From Triticum aestivum (lineage: Eukaryota > Streptophyta > Magnoliopsida > Poales > Poaceae): 64,000 nucleotides of DNA. Positions 57,072-64,000 of this stretch are shown here, piece by piece; positions within the stretch are counted from its first letter, which is position 1, and the number at the start of each line of letters is the position of its first letter. Made by a program: the position numbers and the translations under genes. The notes under the pieces were generated by a model. The model did not search any database, was not told the origin of the DNA, and was given only the letters and a program-made list of their open reading frames with translations. The stretch is taken from NCBI RefSeq assembly GCF_018294505.1, contig NC_057795.1:233861035-233925034 (forward strand). Direction: 5' to 3'.

Positions 57072-57883
57072 CTAAGTGTTGTCATCTTTTTTCACCAACT
57101 CTTCAATCGAACACTTAGCATTTTTCAACGATTTAACATATAAATTATCAATGACAATACTTCTAGGCACGAGATTGAAAAATTCATTGTTGCAAATAGG
57201 GTCTCTTATCATTTTAGTAAAATTGGGATGGATACTAATCATCTTGAGATCTCCTTTCTCATTACTAGAAGTTGCACCCTTGTTTTTAGTAATTTGAGTA
57301 GTCTTGCCAATTTTTATGGGAGTTTTGGCGGAAGCAAAAGCCGTACTTAAATTAGTAAAGATTTCTTCCAGTTTATCAATCCTAGACGGGCTTTCTTTAA
57401 TTGTTTCATGAACTATAGTCCCCTTTTCCTTTAACAACTTAAAAACTTCTCCCGCTTTTGACCCAATTTTAGTAACAAAATTTTGCATCTTTTTATCCAA
57501 GTTTTCAATATGTTCTTTGGTAAACATTTTCTTTTCAATAGCATCTAGTCTTTCCATAACATGCTCAAGAGTCAAAGTTGTTTCATTGATCATAAGCGGT
57601 GGTGAACCAACTAAGTATCCCATAGCGTTAAAAGCATCAAGAGAGGGACACATCAAGAAATTTCCATTGGTAATCGTCTCAAGGATGAATCTATACCAAG
57701 TGGTGTTGACCACATAAAACAGCAAAGAAGAACAACTGTAGATTCCTTATGGATAGGACTATTATGAGCATTGCAAATCCTATACCAAGCATCTTTTAAA
57801 TTATCCCCTCCCCTTTGTTTAAAGTTAAGAACCTCGTTCTCGGGGGTGTACACAATAGAGGAAGAACTATCCATAATGACCAA
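57072..57883 (-). pseudogene. Element H gag-like protein, frameshifted
   Basis: Starts MDSSSSIVYTPENEVLNFKQ at 57883 and reads DNLKDAWYRICNAHN, the familiar start of Triticeae Athila-like gag. A frameshift near 57722 moves it to the 217-codon frame with LETITNGNFLMCPSLDAFNA, GSPPLMINETTLTLEHVMER and a coiled-coil EKKMFTKEHIENLDKKMQNF. The C-terminal part is Lys-rich. It has no zinc knuckle. It is not translatable as one protein. Confidence 0.85.
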
Positions 57884-58068
57884 AAGTGGTCAACAAGATT
57901 GCACTTAAAAACAGATTTGACGAGAAAACGGCGAACGAAAAAGAGGGCGAATAAAACGGCAATTTTTTCTGAAGTGGGAGAGAGGAAAACGAGAGGCAAA
58001 TGGGAAATAATGTAAACTGCAAGGAGATAAGATTTTTGATTAGGAACCTAGTTCATATTGATGATGTC

Positions 58069-58086
58069 TCCCCAGCAACGGAGCTA
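58069..58086 (-). other. Degenerate primer-binding site of H
   Basis: On the minus strand TAGCTCCGTTGCTGGGGA; compared with the Asp-type site it differs at about four positions near the LTR side. Confidence 0.65.
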
Positions 58087-58097
58087 GAAATTCCTTT

Positions 58098-59618
58098 TGA
58101 TGTTTGCTTGAACTACATCGGTGTTTCCCCAAAGAGGAAGGGATGATGCAGCACAGCAACGGTAGGTATTTCCCATAGTGATGAAACCAAGGTTATCGAA
58201 CCAGTAGGAGAACCACGCAACACCACGTAAACAACACCTGCACACAAAGAAAAAATACTTGCAACCTGACATAAGAGAGGGCTCGTCAATCCCTCACAGG
58301 TAAAAAGATAGATAAAATTGTAGTAGAATGGATAAATAGATGTCGTGGGAACGCGAGATAAAATAAATAACAAAAAGTTGCAGCAAGGTATTTTTGTATT
58401 TTTAGATTAACAGATCTGAAAATAAAAGCAAATAAAAATAGATCGCGAAGGCAAATATATTAAAGAAGAGACCCGAGGCCGTAGATTTCACTAGTGGTTT
58501 CTCTCGAGAAAAATAGCAAACGGTGGGAAAACAATTACTGCGGGGCAATTGATAGAAATTCAAATAATCATGACGATATCCAGGCAATGATCATTATATA
58601 GGCATCACATCCAAGATTAGTAGACCGACTCCTACCTGCATCTACTACTATTACTCCACACATCGACCGCTATCCAACATGCATCTAGTGTATTAAGTTC
58701 ATGAAAAACGGAGTAATGCAATAAGAACAATGACATGATGTAGACAAGATCTATTTATATAGAAATAGACCCCCATCTTGTTATCCTTAATAGCAACGAC
58801 ACATATGTGTCGTTTTCCCTTCCGTCACTGGGATCAAGCACTGTAAGATCGAACCCATCACAAAGCACCTCTTCCCATTGCAAGATAAATAGATCAAGTT
58901 GGCCAAACAAAACCCAAATATCGGAGAAGAAATACGAGGCTATAAGCAATCATGCATATAAGAGATCAAAGAAGACTCAAATAACTTTCATGGATAAGAA
59001 CATAGATTGGATCATAAACTCAAAGTTCATCGGATCCCAACAAACGCACTGCAAAAAGAGTTACATCATATGGATCTCCAAGAGACCATTGTATTGAGAA
59101 TCAAACGAGAGCGAGGAAGCCATCTAGCTACTAACTACGACCCCGTAGGTTTACAATGAACTACTCACGCATCATCGGAGAGGCACCAATGGACATGATG
59201 AACCCCTCCGTGATGGTGTCTAGATTGGATCTAGTGGTTCTGGAACTTGCGGCGGCTGGAATTGATTTCCGTCAACTCCACTATTGTTTCTAGAAAGTTG
59301 GTGTATTTATAGAGCAAAGAGCCGGTGGGGGAGGCCACCGAGGCGCGCCCTAGTGGGTTGTGCCCCCTGGTACTTCTTAGGCCCATCTTGTGTCTTCTGG
59401 TCCAGAAAAAATCCACAAAAAGTTTTTGCTGTGTTTGGACTCCGTTTGGTATTGAGTTCCTGTGATGTAAAAAGCTAGTATAGAACAACAACTGGCATTA
59501 GGCACTATGTCAATAGGTTAGTACCAAAATATGATATAAAATGATTGTAAAACTTCCAAGAATGATAATATAACAACATGGAACAATCAAAAATTATAGA
59601 TACGTTGGAGACGTATCA
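58098..59618 (-). repeat. 5' LTR of H (1,521 bp)
   Basis: Same termini as the 3' copy. About 40 bp shorter, mainly because part of the GC-rich hairpin region (about 59330-59370) is deleted. Confidence 0.93.
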
Positions 59619-59623
59619 TGACG

Positions 59624-60450
59624 CACCAGCCAGAGCGTGCACGAGGACCTCCTGAACCCGGCCCTCCTGGCCGGTGGTCATCTTGATGGGAGCAGCGGCC
59701 CCCTTCTCACAGACCGTAAGACCACTCACGGCAGTGGCCACCTTGATAACATCCATGGGATTGGCATCGTTGTTGTTGGCGATAGTTGTAGTCGGATTCT
59801 TGTCACCATGAGAATAGTTCCCGAAGAGGAGACCCCTCCTGCTAGCACCTTGGCTCTTGTAGTAGGGCTCAACACTAAGATTCCTAGGGAAGCAAACTAC
59901 TCTCTTCTCACTTGGGATTTTACAAAATCTCTCCGAAGTATGACCCACAATCCCACAACACTCATAGTACAAAGGTAGCCTCTCATACTTTACATCAAAT
60001 TTAAGTATCTTTGAACTACCTAAAGGGGTAAACTCTATAGAAGTCTTCATAGGTTCATGCAATAAGATCCTCATGCCACACACAAATATTTTTCAATGAT
60101 TACATGGTTACAGTGCGATACCTCCAGCACCTCTCCCAATTGATCCTCGAGAGACCACCCTATACTCTCTGTCTTAAGCTCGAACAGAAGTTCTCGTACT
60201 TGGACCCATATGATCATGACGCCAAGTTCTACCTCCGCTGGGTCGCCCCTGCCATCTAACTCAGCGAAGATGAGCCCATCCAGCTTGAAGTGCCAACGGT
60301 CACTCTCAGCGGCGAAGTTGAGGATGAACCTCCCGTCGTCACTGGCCACCTCTTGGACGGTGGTCAGCCCTTGGATCTTCCAAGCCGTGTTCCGGAGGTC
60401 GTCGAGGATGACCCTCGGGTTGGCCTGGAAAGGGGACAGGAGGCATCCGA
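59624..60450 (-). pseudogene. LINE (L1-type) ORF1 remnant
   Basis: Minus-strand frames read SDDGRFILNFAAESDRWHFK, VMIIWVQVRELLFELKTESI and GWSLEDQLGEVLEVSHCNHV, then after a frameshift near 60075 EFTPLGSSKILKFDVKYERL and LPLYYECCGIVGHTSERFC. This order (an N-terminal DUF4283-like domain followed by a zinc knuckle) is typical of ORF1 of plant LINEs. The first knuckle Cys appears to be replaced by Tyr and His-Cys spacing is five, so the knuckle is degenerate. It is cut by E/H on one side and F on the other. Confidence 0.75.
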
Positions 60451-61039
60451 TGATACGTCTCCAACGTATCTATAATTTTTGATTGCTCCATGCTACTTTA
60501 TCTACTGTTTTATGCAATATTGGGCTTTATTATCCACTTTTATATTATTTTTGGGACTAACCTATTAACTGGAGGCCCAACCCCGATTTGTTGTTTTATG
60601 CCTATTTCAGTGTTTCGAGGAAAAGGAATATCAGACGGAGTCAAAACGGAACGAAATCAACTGGAGAAGTTATTTTTGGAAGGAAAGAAACCCAGGGAAC
60701 TTGGAGTGCACGTCAGGGGAGATACGGTCTGCCCACGAGGGTGGGGCGCCCCCCCCGGAGCGTCCCCCTGCCTCGTGGGGCCCCCGTAGCTCCTCCGACG
60801 TACCCCCTGCACCCATATAAACTCTTGTACCCTAAAACTTCCAGAACAAAAGATAGATCGGGATTTCCGCCACCGCAAGCCTCTGTAGCCACCAAAACCC
60901 TCTCGGGAGCCCGTTCCGGCGCCCTGCCGGAGGGGGATCCCATCACCGGTGGCTATCTTCATCATCCCGATTCTATCCATGACGAGGAGGGAGTATTTCA
61001 CCCTCGGGGCTGAGGGTATGTACCAGTAGCTATGTGTTT

Positions 61040-61076
<37 letters not shown>

Positions 61077-61462
61077 TTTTCTCTCGTGTTCCCTCTATGG
61101 CACGATCTTGATGTATCTCGAGCTTTGCTATTGTAGTTGGATCTTATGATGTTTCTCCCCCTCTACTCTCTTGTGACGAATTGAGTTTCCCCTTTGAAGT
61201 TATCTTATCGGATTGAGTCTTTATGAGAACACTTGATGCATGTCTTGGTGATCAACTTGTGGGTTTCGTGACATTGGGAACCTATGCATAGGGGTTGGCA
61301 CACGTTCTTGACTCTCCGGTAGAAACTTTGGGGCACTCTTTGAAGTACTTTTATGTTCGTTGGATGAATCTGAGATTGTGTGATGCATATTGTATAATCA
61401 TGCCCACGGATACTTGAGGTGACAATGGAGTATCTAGGTGACATTAGGGTTTTGGTTGATTT
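60451..61462 (+). repeat. 5' LTR of F, truncated
   Basis: Contains an inverted repeat CCCACGAGG / CCTCGTGGG (60732-60779), a CCATATAAAC TATA region at about 60812, and ends at GGTTGATTTG. The equivalent LTR in E continues for about 600 bp more. Confidence 0.85.
61042..61073. repeat. (CT)n microsatellite in the F LTR
   Basis: A 32-bp CT run. The same position in E's LTR has a 24-bp GA run on the plus strand, so the microsatellite belongs to the LTR family. Confidence 0.95.
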
Positions 61463-61512
61463 GGGTTTAGGGTTAGGGTTTAGGGTTTAGGGTTAGGGTT
61501 TAGGGTTTAGGG
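61463..61512 (+). repeat. Interstitial telomere-type repeat, TTTAGGG/TTAGGG
   Basis: After GGG come TTTAGGG, TTAGGG, TTTAGGG, TTTAGGG, TTAGGG, TTTAGGG and TTTAGGG, 50 bp in all, with a 20-bp super-period. It lies exactly between the broken LTR and the internal region of F. TTTAGGG is the plant telomere unit. Confidence 0.93.
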
Positions 61513-64000
61513 ATGCCCAAGAGCCTAAGCCTGGGGATGCCCCGGATGGCGTCCCCTCTTTCGTCTTCGTTCATCGGTAACTTTACTTGGAGCTATATTT
61601 TTATTCACCACATGATATGTGTTTTTCTTGGAGCGTCATTTCCTTTTGTTAGTTTTTGCTTGCTGTTAGTTAGAATAATGTTTTGAATCTTTAGTTTCAA
61701 TAAAGAAGTCAAGGATAGCCTTTGCCATGCTTATTTTGCTAGTATACATGTTGCTATTTGAAAACAGAAAGTTTACCGTTGTTGCAAAAATTCCCTAGAA
61801 AAGTCAGAGAATGGTATAGTGTTGAATCTTTTTGCATATTGAGCTCTGATAAATTTATTACAGTGGGAATTTTTAGTTCATAATTTTTGGAGTTAGGTAA
61901 GTATGATGACTCTTGCATTCTTTACAGTCTGTACTGTTTTGGCAGATTGCTGTTATGGTTGCATTATTTGCATATGTTTGCTTGTTTAATGATTCTATTT
62001 GAAGATAGGAGTATTAAATATGCAGAGGCATTTAGTATTCAATGTTGAATAATAATTTTAGTGATTTATTACAGTAGGAAATGATAAGGTTTTGCATTGG
62101 TTTATACTAACCTATCTCACGAGTTCTTGTTGAGTTTGTTGAATGAAGCTTTTGATAAAAAGAAGAAACCATGATATGAGAGGAATTAAGGAGACACAAA
62201 TTTTCAAGCTTGGGGATGCCCAAGGCACCCCAAGATATTATTTCAAGAAGTCTTAAGCATCTAAGCTTTGGGATGCCCCCGTTGGCATCCCACCTTTCTT
62301 CTTCAACAACTATTGGTTAGTATCCGTTGAGCCTAAGTTTTTGCTTCTTCACATGAGTTGTGCTATCCTTGCAATGTAGTTTTCTTTAGCTTTGCTTGCT
62401 GTTTGAATAAAGTATCAAGATCTGAAATTATTAAATGAGAGAGAGAGAGTCTTCGCACAGTTGCATAATTATTTAGCTACTCACTGATCTTCACTTATAT
62501 CTTTCGGAGTAGTTTGTCATTTGCTCTAGTGCTTCACTTATATCTTTTAGAGCATGGTGGTAGTTTTATTTTGAAGAAATAGGTGATCTATCATACTTCA
62601 CTTATATTATTTTAAGAGTCTTAAATATCTTGGTAATTTGTTTAAATAATCCTAATATGCTTTGTATTCAAGATTTGTAAAACTTCCTTATGGGTGTGTT
62701 GAATACTAAAGAAAAGTTTGATGCTTGATGATTGTTTTGAGATATGAAGATGGTGATATTAGAGTCATGCTAGTTGAGTAGTTGTGAATTTAAAGAATAC
62801 TTGTGTTGAAGTTTGTGATTCCCATAGCATGCACGTATGGTGAACCGTTATGTGATAAACTCGGAGCATGATTTATTTATTGATTGTCTTCCTTATGAGT
62901 GGTGGTCGGGGACGAGCGATGGTCTTTTCCTACCAATCTATCCCCCTAGGAGAATGCGCGTAATACTTTGCTTTGATAACTTCTAGATTTTTGCAATAAG
63001 TATATGAGTTCTTTATGACTAATGTTGAGTCCATGGATTATATGCACTTTTTCCCATCCTTCCACCATTGCTAGCCTCTCTAATACCGCGCACTTTCCGC
63101 CAGTATCATACACCCACCATATACCTTCCTCAAAACAGCCACCATACCTACCTATCATGGCATTTCCATAGCCATTCCGAGATATATTGCCATGCAACTT
63201 TCCACCATTCCGTTCATTATGACACACTCCATCATTGTCATATTGCTAGCATGATCATGTAGTTGACATTGTATTTGTGGCAAAGCCACCGTTCATAATT
63301 CTTTCATACATGTCACTCATGATTCATTGCATATCCCGGTACATCGCCGGAGGCATTCATATAGAGTCATATTTTGTTCTAAGTATCAAGTTGTAATTGT
63401 TGAGTTGTAAGAAAAATAAAAGTGTCATGATCATCATTATTAGAGCATTGTCCCAAGTGAGGAAAGGACGATGGAGACTATGACTCCCCCATAAGTCGGG
63501 ATGAGACTCCGGACAAAAAAAAGAGGCCATAAAAAAAGAGAAGAGAAAGGCCCAAATAAAAAAATGAGAGAAAAAGAGAGAAGGGACAATGCTACTATCC
63601 TTTTGCCACACTTGTGCTTCAAAGTAGCACCAAGATCTTCATGATAGAGACTCTCTCATTTTGTCACTTTCATATACTAGTGGGAATTTTTCATTATAGA
63701 ACTTGGCTTGTATATTCCAATGATGGGCTTCCTCAAAATGCCCTAGGTCTTCGTGAGCAAGCAAGTTGGATGCACACCCACTTAGTTTCTTTTGTAGAGC
63801 TTTCATATACTTATAGCTCTAGTGCATCCGTTGCATGGCAATCCCTACTCACTCACATTGATATCTATTGATGGGCATCTCCATAGCCCATTGATATGCC
63901 TCGTTGATGTGAGATTATCTTCCCTCTTTTTGTCTTTTCCACAACCACCATTTTATTCCACATAGTGCTATATCCATGGCTCACACTCATGTATTGTGTG

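Larger units (their letters stand above)
53034..59618 (-). mobile_element. Athila-lineage LTR retrotransposon H (gag only), complete ends
   Basis: LTRs at 53034-54597 and 58098-59618; target duplication TGACG at 53029-53033 and 59619-59623. The minus-strand order is LTR, Asp-type primer site (degenerate), gag, long non-coding region, polypurine tract (AAGCTTGGGGATGC), LTR. No protease, reverse transcriptase or integrase was seen, so it is non-autonomous. It sits in a LINE remnant, 10 bp from the end of E. Confidence 0.94.
60451..64000 (+). mobile_element. Athila-lineage LTR retrotransposon F, internally deleted, runs out of window
   Basis: The LTR starts TGATACGTCTCCAACGTATC at 60451 and matches the LTR family of E. 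At 61462 it stops and a telomere-type array leads directly into the distal internal region (from 61513), which is collinear with the minus strand of E. Relative to E, about 600 bp of LTR, the primer site and 1.5 kb of internal sequence are missing. 61513-64000 has no real ORF; it contains hairpin motifs and AT-rich 3' non-coding sequence. The 3' LTR must be beyond 64000. Confidence 0.85.

Noticed and set aside
61463..61512. True chromosome end
   Set aside because: Only 50 bp of telomere-type repeat, flanked on both sides by parts of the same retroelement family, so it is interstitial.

Overview
The window is plant nuclear DNA, very probably from a Triticeae grass (wheat, Aegilops, rye or barley type). 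The reasons are an Angela/BARE-like copia fragment, several Athila-lineage LTRs that begin TGATACGTCTCC, Stowaway MITEs ending in CTCCCTCCGT, and deep nesting of elements with almost no host genes. There are no prokaryotic features. Element family names are given from memory and could not be checked by database search.

Region 1 (1-12090) is gene-adjacent, low-copy DNA: several minisatellites, at least five Stowaway-type MITEs or MITE halves, and one convincing compact gene, a single-exon ORF of 179 codons (10306-10845) with a TATA box and an upstream dyad. A possible coiled-coil terminal exon lies at 186-460.

Region 2 (12091-20506) holds the 5' part of an unusual LTR retrotransposon (element A), fused at 17067 to the 3' end and LTR of an unrelated gypsy-like element, followed by a minus-strand Angela/BARE-like fragment.

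Region 3 (20507 to about 33113) looks like a MULE-like DNA transposon carrying a captured fragment of the host elongation factor eEF2. It was later split by element B (24209-32524), a complete 8.3-kb retrotransposon of the same family as A, in opposite orientation, with target-site duplication AATCT. A and B have LTRs of about 1,020 bp, an initiator-Met-like primer site, a leader with three copies of a conserved 24-nt hairpin motif, palindromic CGGACGTCCG arrays, and a very long His/Cys/Met-rich reading frame without recognisable protease, reverse transcriptase, RNase H or integrase.

Region 4 (33114 to about 39838) is a decayed Tat-like Ty3/gypsy pol with its 3' region and probable LTR. Region 5 (39841-60450) is a nest of Athila-lineage elements: E (minus), with D inserted in it (target duplication CTTGG), and H (minus, target duplication TGACG) inserted 10 bp beyond E in a LINE ORF1 remnant. 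Region 6 (60451-64000) is the start of another Athila-like element, F, whose LTR breaks off at a 50-bp plant telomere-type array (TTTAGGG/TTAGGG) exactly at a large deletion junction.

The retroelement genes are mostly broken. The nest can be ordered: LINE, then E, then D inside E and H beside E; the MULE-like element, then B inside it. The observations most worth following up are the A/B family with its leader hairpins and unknown protein, the telomere-repeat scar in F, and the eEF2 capture.
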